From positions 1-26,955 of the forward strand of contig JBJEFI010000151.1 in the NCBI GenBank assembly GCA_051873875.1: 26,955 nt of DNA, in the 5' to 3' direction. Origin of the DNA: JBJEFI01 sp051873875. GTDB taxonomy: Bacteria > Bacillota > Bacilli > Bacillales > Bacillaceae_G. Positions within the stretch are counted from its first letter, which is position 1. Every line of letters begins with the position of its first letter. The position numbers and the translations under genes are program-made. The notes under the pieces were generated by a model. That model was given only the letters and a program-made list of their open reading frames with translations, ran no database searches and was not told where the DNA came from. This document shows, one piece after another, positions 1 to 8,010 of the stretch.

Positions 1-89
1 AATTCAGTAGGTTCATTTTTTCAGATACATACGTCAGATTTTTGGATTGTTGAAAATTTTGAAAGAGTTTACTATTTGATTAAACAGAA

Positions 90-104
90 ATGAAAGCGTT
101 TTAT
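90..104 (+). promoter_or_regulatory. cre-like CcpA operator
   Basis: The sequence ATGAAAGCGTTTTAT fits the Bacillus catabolite-responsive element consensus (WTGAAARCGYTTTWN). It ends about 30 bases before the likely start at 135, so it lies in the leader or promoter of the binding-protein gene, where CcpA could block transcription. I saw no convincing -35/-10 pair; TTGAAA at 50-55 is a weak -35 candidate. Confidence 0.7.
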
Positions 105-134
105 CAAATTTAGAAAACAAGGGGGATTATGGAA

Positions 135-1172
135 ATGAAAAAGGGGAAGGCATTATCGTTAGCTTTAGTAATGGGCTTAACGTTATCAGGCGTATTAGCT
201 GGTTGTTCAAATGACAAGGCTGAAAAAACAAGTAAAGAAAGCAAGGAATTGGTTGTTTATTCACCAAATCCAATTGAGTTTAACGAGCCATTAATTAAGG
301 AATTTGAAGATGAAACAGGCATTAAAGTAGAAGTCATTTCTGCTGGTGCAGGTGAATTATTAAAACGTATTGAATCAGAAGGAAGCAATCCACTAGGCGA
401 TATTATGTGGGGCGGTTCATTATCATCACTTGATTCATATAAAAAACACTTTGAAAAATATCAATCTGCAAATGAAAAAGATGTAGCAGATGCATATAAA
501 AATGAAGATGGTTACATTACAAGATTTTCTTTAGTACCAAGTGTCATTATGGTAAACAAAAACTTAATTGGTGATGTAAAAGTTGAAGGGTTTGAAGACC
601 TTTTAAATAAAAAATTAAAAGGAAAAATTGCCTTTGCAGATCCGTCTAAATCATCTTCATCTTTTGAACAAGTAATTAACCAGCTTTATGCAATGGGCAA
701 TGGTGACCCTGAAAAAGGTTGGAGTTACGAAGAAAAATTAATCAAAAACCTTGATCAAAAATTATTAAGTGGATCTTCAGCAGTTTATAAAGGTGTTGCT
801 GATGGCGAATATACAGTTGGTTTAACATTTGAAGAGCCAGTTGTTAACTACATTAAAGATGGTGCTCCAGTAGAGCTTGTATATCCAAAAGAAGGAACAA
901 TTATTAAACCAGATGGCGTTGCCATTATTAAAGGCGCAAAAAATCTTAGCAATGCTAAAAAATTCATTGATTTCATCACAAATCAAGATTCACAAACAAT
1001 GGTTGCCAATGAACTTAGTCGTCGACCTGTACTTTCAACTGTAAAAATTAAAGATGATGTTGGAATGAAACCAATGACAGACATCAAACAAATCTCTGAT
1101 GACCAAGCATGGTCTAATGAAAATAAAGCAGCTATCTTAGATAAATACAAAAATATTTTCACAAGTAATTGA
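135..1172 (+). CDS. Lipoprotein solute-binding protein of the 'iron(III)'/AfuA family, substrate probably an organophosphate
   Basis: This is the extracellular binding protein of the ABC importer encoded downstream. It has a lipoprotein signal peptide: KK, a hydrophobic stretch, then the lipobox LAGC with the modified Cys at residue 24 of the chosen start. The mature domain is about 320 residues and looks like family-1/AfuA-FbpA proteins. An ATG at 129 is in frame, but the Shine-Dalgarno AAGGGGG (119-125) is only 3 bases from it and 9 from the ATG at 135, so I chose 135. The adjacent Tyr-Tyr pair used by FbpA-type proteins to hold iron is not visible; the equivalent stretch reads GLTFEEPVVNY. 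AfuA relatives are known to bind hexose phosphates, and the S. aureus HptA sensor belongs to this group. Substrate is inferred; family is firm. Confidence 0.85.
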   Translation: MKKGKALSLALVMGLTLSGVLAGCSNDKAEKTSKESKELVVYSPNPIEFNEPLIKEFEDETGIKVEVISAGAGELLKRIESEGSNPLGDIMWGGSLSSLDSYKKHFEKYQSANEKDVADAYKNEDGYITRFSLVPSVIMVNKNLIGDVKVEGFEDLLNKKLKGKIAFADPSKSSSSFEQVINQLYAMGNGDPEKGWSYEEKLIKNLDQKLLSGSSAVYKGVADGEYTVGLTFEEPVVNYIKDGAPVELVYPKEGTIIKPDGVAIIKGAKNLSNAKKFIDFITNQDSQTMVANELSRRPVLSTVKIKDDVGMKPMTDIKQISDDQAWSNENKAAILDKYKNIFTSN

Positions 1173-1191
1173 TGAGAGAGATGTAAATAAG

Positions 1192-1224
1192 AGAGCGTGG
1201 GTAGATTGTTGCTCATGCTCTTTT
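1192..1224 (+). terminator. Intercistronic stem-loop (attenuator or mRNA-stabilising) after the binding-protein gene
   Basis: AGAGCGTGGGT (1192-1202) pairs with GCTCATGCTCT (1211-1221) over 11 bp with three G-U pairs and an 8-base loop, followed by TTTT. The stem is moderate and the U-run short, so partial termination or 3' protection of the upstream message is more likely than full termination. Confidence 0.5.
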
Positions 1225-1245
1225 CAATAACGAGGGGGAACTATT

Positions 1246-2355
1246 TTGGGTACATCGATTAGATTTGAACATGTGCGTAAAGATTATGATAAAAAGACAG
1301 TTATTCCAGATTTAAATTTAGAAATAAAACCAGGGGAATTATTTACATTATTAGGCCCATCAGGTTGTGGAAAAACAACATTGCTACGGATGATTGCTGG
1401 ATTCCATAGCATTGATGGGGGAAATATCTCTTTTGATGACCAAGTCATTAATGAAATTCCTGTTCATAAGCGTAATATTGGAATGGTATTTCAAAACTAT
1501 GCGATTTTTCCACATATGAACGTATATAACAACGTCAAGTATGGGTTAAAAAACAAAAAGATTAACAAAAAGGAAATGATTAGTCGTTTAGATGAAATCA
1601 TCGAAACAGTTAAAATTACCGAGTATAAAGACCGATTACCAAATCGCTTATCAGGTGGGCAACAGCAACGTGTGGCACTTGCACGGGCCATCGTTATTCA
1701 TCCAAAAGTATTATTAATGGATGAACCATTATCAAACTTAGATGCAAAATTACGTATTGATATGCGTCGTGCCATTAGTGAAATTCAAAAAAACATTAAT
1801 ATTACAACGGTTTATGTTACCCATGACCAAGAAGAAGCATTGGCTATTTCTGATCGTATTGCTGTTATGAAGGATGGCGTTATCCAACAAGTTGGCTATC
1901 CAGATACAATTTATTTACGTCCGATTAATGTGTTTGTTGCTACATTTATTGGCCATTCAAATTTATTTAAAGGTACGGTTACGAAGGAAAATGGAACAAA
2001 TGTTATTACAATTGGTGACAATTACAAAATCCCTGTCGATAATTTAGCAAGTAGTGTTGCTAATAATCAAAAGGTGACAGTTGCGATTCGTCCCGAAGAA
2101 TTTATTCTTTCAAATAATCAAAATGGTATTCGGGCAAAAGTAAAACATCGTAACTTCTTAGGAAAATATATTAATTATGAACTAACCCTTGATGATGGAA
2201 TGAGCATTGAATTCTCTCAAGATACAAATCAAACGAAAGAGTTTATTCACGTAAATGATATCGTTTATTTAGAAGCAATCGCCAATAAAGTGAACGTATT
2301 TACAGAAGATGGTAAGGAAAGCTTAATTGCAGGAGTGACAAGATATGTGGAATAA
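1246..2355 (+). CDS. ABC transporter ATP-binding protein (PotA/AfuC-type, with C-terminal TOBE region)
   Basis: This is the cytoplasmic motor for the importer formed with the lipoprotein upstream and the fused permease downstream. The Walker A motif GPSGCGKTT is at residues 37-45, followed by a Q-loop (VFQNYAIFP), the signature LSGGQQQR, Walker B VLLMDEP with the D-loop SNLD, and the H-loop VTHDQ. The roughly 130 residues after the nucleotide domain form the TOBE-like region typical of the Fe3+/spermidine/sugar importer ATPases; 369 residues is a normal length. The start is TTG at 1246, supported by GAGGGGG at 1232-1238, 7 bases upstream. It overlaps the permease gene by 11 bases, which implies translational coupling. 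Motifs make the ATPase call certain; the substrate follows the binding protein and is unproven. Confidence 0.93.
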   Translation: MGTSIRFEHVRKDYDKKTVIPDLNLEIKPGELFTLLGPSGCGKTTLLRMIAGFHSIDGGNISFDDQVINEIPVHKRNIGMVFQNYAIFPHMNVYNNVKYGLKNKKINKKEMISRLDEIIETVKITEYKDRLPNRLSGGQQQRVALARAIVIHPKVLLMDEPLSNLDAKLRIDMRRAISEIQKNINITTVYVTHDQEEALAISDRIAVMKDGVIQQVGYPDTIYLRPINVFVATFIGHSNLFKGTVTKENGTNVITIGDNYKIPVDNLASSVANNQKVTVAIRPEEFILSNNQNGIRAKVKHRNFLGKYINYELTLDDGMSIEFSQDTNQTKEFIHVNDIVYLEAIANKVNVFTEDGKESLIAGVTRYVE

Positions 2356-4006
2356 AGCATTAGGAAAATTAAAATTAGATTTTTGGAATATCACAACGCT
2401 AATTATCTTCCTTTTCTTTGCTGTGTTTCTTATTTATCCATTAGGATCACTTATCTTAAGTAGCTTTCAAGCAAACGATGGCTCATTTACATTGCAGCAC
2501 TTTGCTAACTTTTTTGAAAAAAAATATTACTATCAATCTCTATTTCATAGTTTTTCCGTAACAATTTGCGTTACGATTTTATCGATTATAATCGGGGTGC
2601 CATTAGCTTATTTAATGTCTACCTTAAAAATCCGTGGAAAAGCAATTATTGAAGTGTTGATTATTATATCGGTTTTATCACCACCGTTTATTGGTGCATA
2701 TTCATGGATTTTACTGCTTGGACGTAGTGGTGTAATTTCTAAATTTTTTCAAGAGCATTTTGATATAACAGTTCCTAGTATTTATGGATTTGGGGGCATT
2801 TTATTAGTATTCACATTAAAGCTATTTCCATTTATTTATTTATACGTTTCAGGGGCATTAAAGAAAATGGATTCTTCACTAAGCGAAGCGGCAGAAAGTT
2901 TAGGTGTGACAGGTATTAAAAAAATGTACACGTTAATTTTACCACTAATTTTACCAACCATATTGGCAGGCTCCTTATTAGTGTTTATGAATGCTTTAGC
3001 CGATTTTGGTACGCCAATGCTGATTGGAGAAGGGTATTCAACAATGCCTGTCTTAATTTATTCAGAATTTATTAGTGAAGTAGGAGGCAATGCTCATTTT
3101 GCAGCAGCTCTTTCTACAATCATGATATTAATTACGACTATATTTTTTATCGGACAAAAATATATCGTGAATAAAAAATCATACGAAATGAGTTCCCTTC
3201 GCCCAATTCAACCTGTAAAGGCAAAAGGGATAAAAAATGTATTAGCCCACTTATTTATTTATGTGATTGTTGGTTTAGCAATTATTCCGCAAGTGACGGT
3301 TATTTATACCTCTTTCTTAAAAACAAAAGGGGCTATGTTTATCGAAGGATATACACTAGATAGCTATCGTCGAGTATTAGATAGAATGGGTGATTCTATT
3401 TTAAATACGTATGTATATGGCGTTATTGCACTAGTAATCATTATCATTTTCGGTATGTTAATTTCTTATGCATCTGTTAGACGAAAAAATTTCCTAACCT
3501 CTTTTATCGATACGATTGCCATGTTTCCATACATTGTGCCAGGTTCCGTTCTTGGGATAACGCTGTTGCTTGCGTTTAATAAATCACCATTGTTATTAAG
3601 CGGGACAGCTGCTATCTTAATTGTTTCCTTTATCATTCGACGATTGCCTTATACAATGCGGTCAAGTGCGGCTATTATTTATCAGCTAAGTCCTAGTATG
3701 GAAGAGGCATCTATTAGTCTTGGATATTCACCAATGCGTACATTTATTAATGTAACAGCTAGGTTAATGATGCCAGGGGTTTTAGCAGGAGCATTATTAA
3801 GCTGGATAACCGTTATTAATGAATTAAGCTCATCGATTATTTTATTCACAGGGAATACACGTACAATGTCAGTTGCTATTTATTCAGAGGTTATTCGAGC
3901 AAGCTATGGAACGGCAGCGGCATTATCAACGATTTTAACAGTTACAACGGTTATTTCCTTATTAGTCTTTTTTAGACTTAGCGGTTCAAGAGATGTAAAC
4001 TTATAA
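2345..4006 (+). CDS. ABC transporter permease, two fused membrane domains (AfuB/FbpB-type)
   Basis: This is the transmembrane channel of the importer. It is one 553-residue chain carrying two binding-protein-dependent permease domains, each with about six membrane spans, as is usual for the iron/phosphate-ester family. Two EAA loops, which dock the ATPase, are visible: one beginning EAAESLGV near residues 180-200 and one beginning EEASISLGY near 452-475. The halves are joined by a polar linker around residues 278-300. The start ATG lies inside the end of the ATPase gene. Because both permease halves are in one protein, no second permease gene is needed. The downstream hairpin separates it from the sensor genes, so the sensor pair may be transcribed at a different level. 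Confidence 0.93.
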   Translation: MWNKALGKLKLDFWNITTLIIFLFFAVFLIYPLGSLILSSFQANDGSFTLQHFANFFEKKYYYQSLFHSFSVTICVTILSIIIGVPLAYLMSTLKIRGKAIIEVLIIISVLSPPFIGAYSWILLLGRSGVISKFFQEHFDITVPSIYGFGGILLVFTLKLFPFIYLYVSGALKKMDSSLSEAAESLGVTGIKKMYTLILPLILPTILAGSLLVFMNALADFGTPMLIGEGYSTMPVLIYSEFISEVGGNAHFAAALSTIMILITTIFFIGQKYIVNKKSYEMSSLRPIQPVKAKGIKNVLAHLFIYVIVGLAIIPQVTVIYTSFLKTKGAMFIEGYTLDSYRRVLDRMGDSILNTYVYGVIALVIIIIFGMLISYASVRRKNFLTSFIDTIAMFPYIVPGSVLGITLLLAFNKSPLLLSGTAAILIVSFIIRRLPYTMRSSAAIIYQLSPSMEEASISLGYSPMRTFINVTARLMMPGVLAGALLSWITVINELSSSIILFTGNTRTMSVAIYSEVIRASYGTAAALSTILTVTTVISLLVFFRLSGSRDVNL

Positions 4007-4011
4007 ATAAG

Positions 4012-4040
4012 AAAAGGCAACTTTTTGGTTGTCTTTTTTC
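4012..4040 (+). terminator. Rho-independent terminator or attenuator
   Basis: AAAAGGCAAC (4012-4021) pairs with GTTGTCTTTT (4028-4037; one G-U pair) around a short T-rich loop, and the 3' arm runs into TTTTTT. It sits between the transporter genes and the sensor-kinase gene, so it probably limits read-through into the two-component system. Confidence 0.65.
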
Positions 4041-4073
4041 CTTTTAGTATTATAAAAAATAAGGGGGATGAAG

Positions 4074-5756
4074 ATGGAGCCTACTAAAAAAGCCTCAAAT
4101 TTATATCAAAAAGAACTTAGACGATCTTTAATTGGTTTTGGTGTTGTTCCTGTTTTATTTATCACCTTAATTTTTTATAATGTTTTTTTTGTAGTTAGTT
4201 ATCATATTTTGAAAAAGAATAATGAAAATGAAAGTAAGCAAGTTGCAAATGAGCTAGTTGATAAATTCTCATTAATCGCAAAGCAAAGCCAAATGCTATC
4301 GAAGAAAATTAATATAGGTAAATTAGAATCGTCCAATTCCTATCGTACAGAAGTATATGAACAGCTATATAATGCCGTCAATGAGCAAAAATTAAATAGC
4401 TTATTTACGATTATTAATATAAAAGGGGATGTATTAGCAACCAACTGGTTAGAAACACCAACGAATAATCGAAAAAATACCGTATGGTATTTAAATAAAC
4501 GGCTAAAAAGTAGCGATGGAAAAGAAAGCTTAATGTATCCAAACCGACAAAGTCTGGAAAATGACCGTGTTTTTTATAATATTGCAAATGCCATTTATGA
4601 TAGCAATGGGGAAGTATCTGGCTATATTCTTTTTAATTTATTGGAAAATAAATTTCGTCAGCTAATCAATAATGTCCATTACACAGATATTATTATTACG
4701 AATCAATATAGTCACAGTATTTTAACATCAAATGAGATGCTATTAACCCAAGGAGGAAAATTACAGGCTATTAGTAATAAGGAATATATTATGAACAAGA
4801 CGGCTCTATTTGATGGAAATATAGAGGTTCACTCTATTTTATATATTGGTTTATTCAAGAGTATTTATGAGGGAGGCTTATTTACTTTACTGACAGTTTT
4901 TATATTAATTACTATAGGTACAATTGGATTTGCTAACTATACAGCACGTAAGAAAATGACTTCGATTGAACGGCTTCTTAAGGTCATCAATAAAGCGAAA
5001 AAAGGTCACTTTAATCAAGAGGTGAAGATGCCAAGAGAAGATGAATTTCAAGTGATTGGCGACTATTTGCAGCAACTTTTAACGGACATTGAATCATTAA
5101 TTCTGAAGAATAAGGAATCTGTTGAAAGAAACGCGCAAGCAGAAATTAAACAATTAGAAATGCAAATTAACCCTCATTTTCTATTTAATACACTTGAAAA
5201 TATTAAATATATGATTAAAATTGATTCAATCAAAGCGGAGAAGCTGATTGTTATTTTATCAAACTTATTACGATATAGTATTAACAATAAAACACAGTTT
5301 AATAGTATAGAAAATGATAATAATTATTTAAAAGATTATCTGATGCTACAACAAATTCGATTTGGTGATGCTCTTTCTTATAGCATTGATGTAGAAGAAA
5401 AAACAAGAAACTATCAAATACCGAAGTTAATTATTCAACCTTTAGTAGAAAATGCAATAAAGTATAGTTTTAAAACGAAAGCAAGTTTAAAAATTGAAGT
5501 ATTAATTAAAAGTACAAAACGGGATGTATACCTTATTATTCGTGATAATGGGGAAGGAATTGAACAAGAACAGCTAAAAAATTTACAAGCTTCCTTAAGG
5601 AATGAGATAAATGATACGAGTCATATCGGGATATATAATGTTCATCGAAGAATACAATTATTATTTGGCAATAAACGATATGGATTAAGAATATTTAGTA
5701 CGGAAGGGATAGGGACGCTTGTAGTTGTAAGAATTCCAATTGTAAGGGGGGAATGA
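4074..5756 (+). CDS. Sensor histidine kinase, YesM/HptS-type (LytS-like His_kinase family)
   Basis: This is the membrane sensor of a two-component system, partner of the response regulator encoded next. Its layout is: first membrane span near residues 20-43, an extracytoplasmic sensory region to about 255, a second span near 260-285, a HAMP-like stretch ending near 345, the phospho-acceptor region QINPHFLFNTLENI (His codon at 5175-5177), and an ATPase domain with NAIKYSF and DNGEGI boxes. The in-frame ATG at 4068 touches the Shine-Dalgarno AAGGGGG (4061-4067), so the ATG at 4074, 6 bases away, is the better start (560 residues). It lies after an ABC importer with an HptA-like binding protein, which suggests it senses that ligand or the liganded binding protein. 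This sensing role is inferred; the kinase family is clear. Confidence 0.92.
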   Translation: MEPTKKASNLYQKELRRSLIGFGVVPVLFITLIFYNVFFVVSYHILKKNNENESKQVANELVDKFSLIAKQSQMLSKKINIGKLESSNSYRTEVYEQLYNAVNEQKLNSLFTIINIKGDVLATNWLETPTNNRKNTVWYLNKRLKSSDGKESLMYPNRQSLENDRVFYNIANAIYDSNGEVSGYILFNLLENKFRQLINNVHYTDIIITNQYSHSILTSNEMLLTQGGKLQAISNKEYIMNKTALFDGNIEVHSILYIGLFKSIYEGGLFTLLTVFILITIGTIGFANYTARKKMTSIERLLKVINKAKKGHFNQEVKMPREDEFQVIGDYLQQLLTDIESLILKNKESVERNAQAEIKQLEMQINPHFLFNTLENIKYMIKIDSIKAEKLIVILSNLLRYSINNKTQFNSIENDNNYLKDYLMLQQIRFGDALSYSIDVEEKTRNYQIPKLIIQPLVENAIKYSFKTKASLKIEVLIKSTKRDVYLIIRDNGEGIEQEQLKNLQASLRNEINDTSHIGIYNVHRRIQLLFGNKRYGLRIFSTEGIGTLVVVRIPIVRGE

Positions 5757-5760
5757 AGCG

Positions 5761-6540
5761 ATGATGCGAGCCATTATTGTGGAAGACGAGCAGATTATTC
5801 GGCAAGGAATGATTTATACAATTGACTGGGAAAGTATGAATACAGAAATTGTTGGTGAAGCATCAAATGGAAAAGAAGGTTTAGAGAAAATACTAGAGTT
5901 AAAGCCGGATGTTGTTATTACAGATATTTTAATGCCAATTATGAATGGAATTGAAATGATTGAAGAAGCAGCCAAAAGTCATTTTTTTGAGAAAGTAATT
6001 CTTTCAAGCTACAGTGATTTTGACTATACAAAGAAAAGCATTCAGTTACAAGTATTTGATTATTTATTAAAGCCTGTCGATGAAGAAGTTCTGAAAACAA
6101 TGATGTTGTCTTTGGCAAAACGAATAGAAGAGAAAAAGCAACAATCAATTTTTTCGAAACGAATGGATTCCTTATCAATGCTTCCTGAGTTTTTGTCTGA
6201 AGAAAGGGTAGATACAACGTATAGTGTCTATACTAGAAAAGCTTTAGAGTGCATAAAAACACGTTATTCACAAAAGGTTAATATAGAAGATTTAGCTGCT
6301 GAATTAAATATTAGTCCAAGCTACTTAAGCCGAATATTTAAGAAGGAAACAAAAGGAACCTTTCACTATTATTTAAATCAGCAACGCATCAAAGAATCGA
6401 TTCAATTACTTCTTACAAATGACTATATGATTTATGAAGTTGCTGAAAAGGTTGGTTTTAGTGACTACAAACAGTTTAATGCTGTATTTCGAAAATACAT
6501 TGGTCATTCACCTACAGAATTTATTCAAAAACTAAAGTAG
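5761..6540 (+). CDS. Response regulator with AraC-type DNA-binding domain (YesN/HptR-type)
   Basis: This is a cytoplasmic transcription regulator phosphorylated by the adjacent kinase. The receiver domain covers residues 1-120, with acidic residues in VEDE, the phospho-acceptor Asp55 in VVITDILMP, and the conserved Lys in LLKPVD. A linker leads to two AraC-type helix-turn-helix units in residues 160-259, which contain the family features LSRIFKKETKGTFHYYL and VAEKVGFSDYKQFNAVFRKY. It starts 4 bases after the kinase stop; AAGGGGGG at 5744-5751 serves ATG 5761 (a second ATG at 5764 is possible). The likely target is the transporter operon promoter upstream of 135, as in other YesMN and HptRS systems. 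The target is inferred from proximity only. Confidence 0.93.
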   Translation: MMRAIIVEDEQIIRQGMIYTIDWESMNTEIVGEASNGKEGLEKILELKPDVVITDILMPIMNGIEMIEEAAKSHFFEKVILSSYSDFDYTKKSIQLQVFDYLLKPVDEEVLKTMMLSLAKRIEEKKQQSIFSKRMDSLSMLPEFLSEERVDTTYSVYTRKALECIKTRYSQKVNIEDLAAELNISPSYLSRIFKKETKGTFHYYLNQQRIKESIQLLLTNDYMIYEVAEKVGFSDYKQFNAVFRKYIGHSPTEFIQKLK

Positions 6541-6574
6541 GATGTTTTTTAATATAATAAATGAGCGGTAACAA

Positions 6575-7555
6575 TTATTTTTGTAATCCGTGCTTTAATG
6601 CTTGGACATATTGAGTAACGGCACGTTGACTTACTTCTTTCGTTGTTGCTACATCAAAGGCATGAAAACAGCCAGGGTATAGGTGAAACTCAGTTGGTAC
6701 GCCTGCCTTCGTTAATTTGGCTACGTAATCTATCGTTTCATCACGGAATGGATCTAAATCACCAATGCAAGTGTATGTTGGAGGTAGTCCCGATAAGTCA
6801 TTAATACGAGCTGGAGCCGCATAGAAGGGTACATCATCTTCGTAAGTTGAGCCTAAATAAGCCTGCCAAGCAATTTGATTTATTTCTGCATTCCATACTC
6901 TATTATCAGTAATTTCTTTACTTGATGGTGTTATATTACGATCATCAATCATTGGATATAGAGGCATTTGAAATGCAATAGAAGGACCTTGACGATCTCT
7001 TGCTAATAAAGAGACAGCAGCTGTTAATCCACCGCCAGCGCTAGCACCAGCAACTCCAATCCGAGAATGATCGACGCCTAGTTTACTAGCATTCTCCACA
7101 AACCATTCTAAAGCAGTATAACAATCTTCTAAAGGGGACGGAAAAGGATTTTCCGGTGCTAATCGGTAATCAACAGAAACAACAATACAATTTGCTTCTA
7201 ATACAAAACGTTGGCAAAGGATATCATCTTCTTCTGGACAGCCAGCAATATAGCCACCACCATGAATCCATAGTACGCCAGGAAGGGATTCATTTTTTAT
7301 TTGTGGTTCGTAAATTCTAATACGAATAGCGGGTGCATCATTATGTCCTAGGATAAATTGATTTGAGATAGAAATGGATTCATGGGGTGGTGATGCGGTC
7401 TTTAAAACTTGTTCTTTCGTTACTGCTCGATAATCTTTTAAAATTTTTAGATTATCTTGATTGTTGAAATCGACAATAGTATCTGGAAATTGTAGAGCAA
7501 ATGGTGGCATAGTAGCAAGTATATCCCGTAATTGGGAATGGATTTTTGTTTCCAT
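6575..7555 (-). CDS. Alpha/beta-hydrolase esterase, hormone-sensitive-lipase (Aes-like) family
   Basis: This is a cytoplasmic carboxylesterase or acetylesterase of the HSL family; no signal peptide is visible. In the 327-residue form the oxyanion-hole motif HGGG is at 99-102, the nucleophile is Ser173 in GASAGG, and the triad Asp269 (DLDPFRDE) and His299 (CFHAF) follow in the expected order. The Shine-Dalgarno AGGAGG (7568-7563) is 4 bases from the ATG at 7558 and 7 from the in-frame ATG at 7555, so I prefer 7555 (326 residues). It stands alone, convergent with the response-regulator gene and divergent from the sialic-acid operon. The natural substrate cannot be read from sequence. Removing acetyl groups from sialic acids is possible from context, but this is not the NanS family. 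Confidence 0.9.
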   Translation of the reverse strand: METKIHSQLRDILATMPPFALQFPDTIVDFNNQDNLKILKDYRAVTKEQVLKTASPPHESISISNQFILGHNDAPAIRIRIYEPQIKNESLPGVLWIHGGGYIAGCPEEDDILCQRFVLEANCIVVSVDYRLAPENPFPSPLEDCYTALEWFVENASKLGVDHSRIGVAGASAGGGLTAAVSLLARDRQGPSIAFQMPLYPMIDDRNITPSSKEITDNRVWNAEINQIAWQAYLGSTYEDDVPFYAAPARINDLSGLPPTYTCIGDLDPFRDETIDYVAKLTKAGVPTEFHLYPGCFHAFDVATTKEVSQRAVTQYVQALKHGLQK

Positions 7556-7837
7556 CATATGACCTCCTCATTTTTTAATAACATTCACACCTAAAATATA
7601 AGTGCTTATTTTATAAAAAATCAACAAGATAGTATAAACATAAAATGGATGATTCAATCTTTTTAAAACAATAAACAATAGTAATATAAATTTGTGATTC
7701 TTTCCTTTGTTGTAATGAATGCTAAAATCTTCATAAATAAAAGGAATCTATTATTTCTACATAGTTATTTAACATGAAAATAGCACTTTAATCTTTTTTA
7801 TTGTTTGAATTTGTCGAAAAAAATGCTAAAAAATGGA

Positions 7838-7865
7838 TTGACCATTTTCAATTTTGTGTGATAAA
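7838..7865 (+). promoter_or_regulatory. Candidate sigma-A promoter of the nan operon
   Basis: The -35 hexamer TTGACC (7838-7843) is separated by 16 bases from GATAAA (7860-7865), which is preceded by TGT as an extended -10. Its -10 is imperfect. The repeats starting at 7870 would lie around the transcription start, as a repressor site would. Confidence 0.45.
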
Positions 7866-7869
7866 AAGG

Positions 7870-7920
7870 AATAAATGGTGAAAATTTTCAGAAAAATAAA
7901 AATAAATGATGAAAATTTCT
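7870..7920 (+). repeat. Two 20-bp direct repeats 31 bp apart, probable operator of the RpiR-type regulator
   Basis: AATAAATGGTGAAAATTTTC (7870-7889) and AATAAATGATGAAAATTTCT (7901-7920) match at 17 of 20 positions and begin 31 bp apart, close to three helical turns, so they face the same side of the DNA. The first copy contains a perfect 12-bp palindrome, TGAAAATTTTCA (7879-7890); the second is an imperfect version. They sit just downstream of the candidate promoter and upstream of nanE. SIS-domain RpiR regulators usually bind palindromes of this kind, so the regulator at 9617 is the natural candidate. Binding is inferred. Confidence 0.5.
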
Positions 7921-7953
7921 ATTAAAACTATTAATCTTCTAAAAGATAAATAA

Positions 7954-7972
7954 AAATTGTTAGCAACAATTT
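7954..7972. repeat. 8-bp inverted repeat upstream of nanE
   Basis: AAATTGTT-AGC-AACAATTT is a perfect 8-bp inverted repeat with a 3-base centre, ending 38 bases before the nanE start. It has no U-run, so it is not a terminator. It could be a second protein-binding site or a weak leader hairpin. Confidence 0.4.
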
Positions 7973-8010
7973 CCATTTACATCAAAATTTAATATAGTAG
8001 GTGAATTGTT

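Larger units (their letters stand above)
7556..8010. other. Divergent intergenic region between the esterase gene and nanE
   Basis: This is a very AT-rich stretch of about 450 bases. It holds a candidate promoter near 7838-7865, two 20-base direct repeats (7870-7920) and a small inverted repeat (7954-7972), all listed separately. From 7571 to about 7830 I see no gene, RNA gene or riboswitch fold, and no convincing promoter for the esterase gene. Confidence 0.6.

Noticed and set aside
129..1172. Iron(III)-binding protein as the function of the first gene
   Set aside because: The family name alone suggests it, but there is no visible Tyr-Tyr ligand pair and no Fur box, while a cre box and an HptRS-like pair are present.
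983..1691. Minus-strand frames opposite the binding-protein and ATPase genes
   Set aside because: They are reverse readings of conserved coding sequence, including the complement of the ABC signature.
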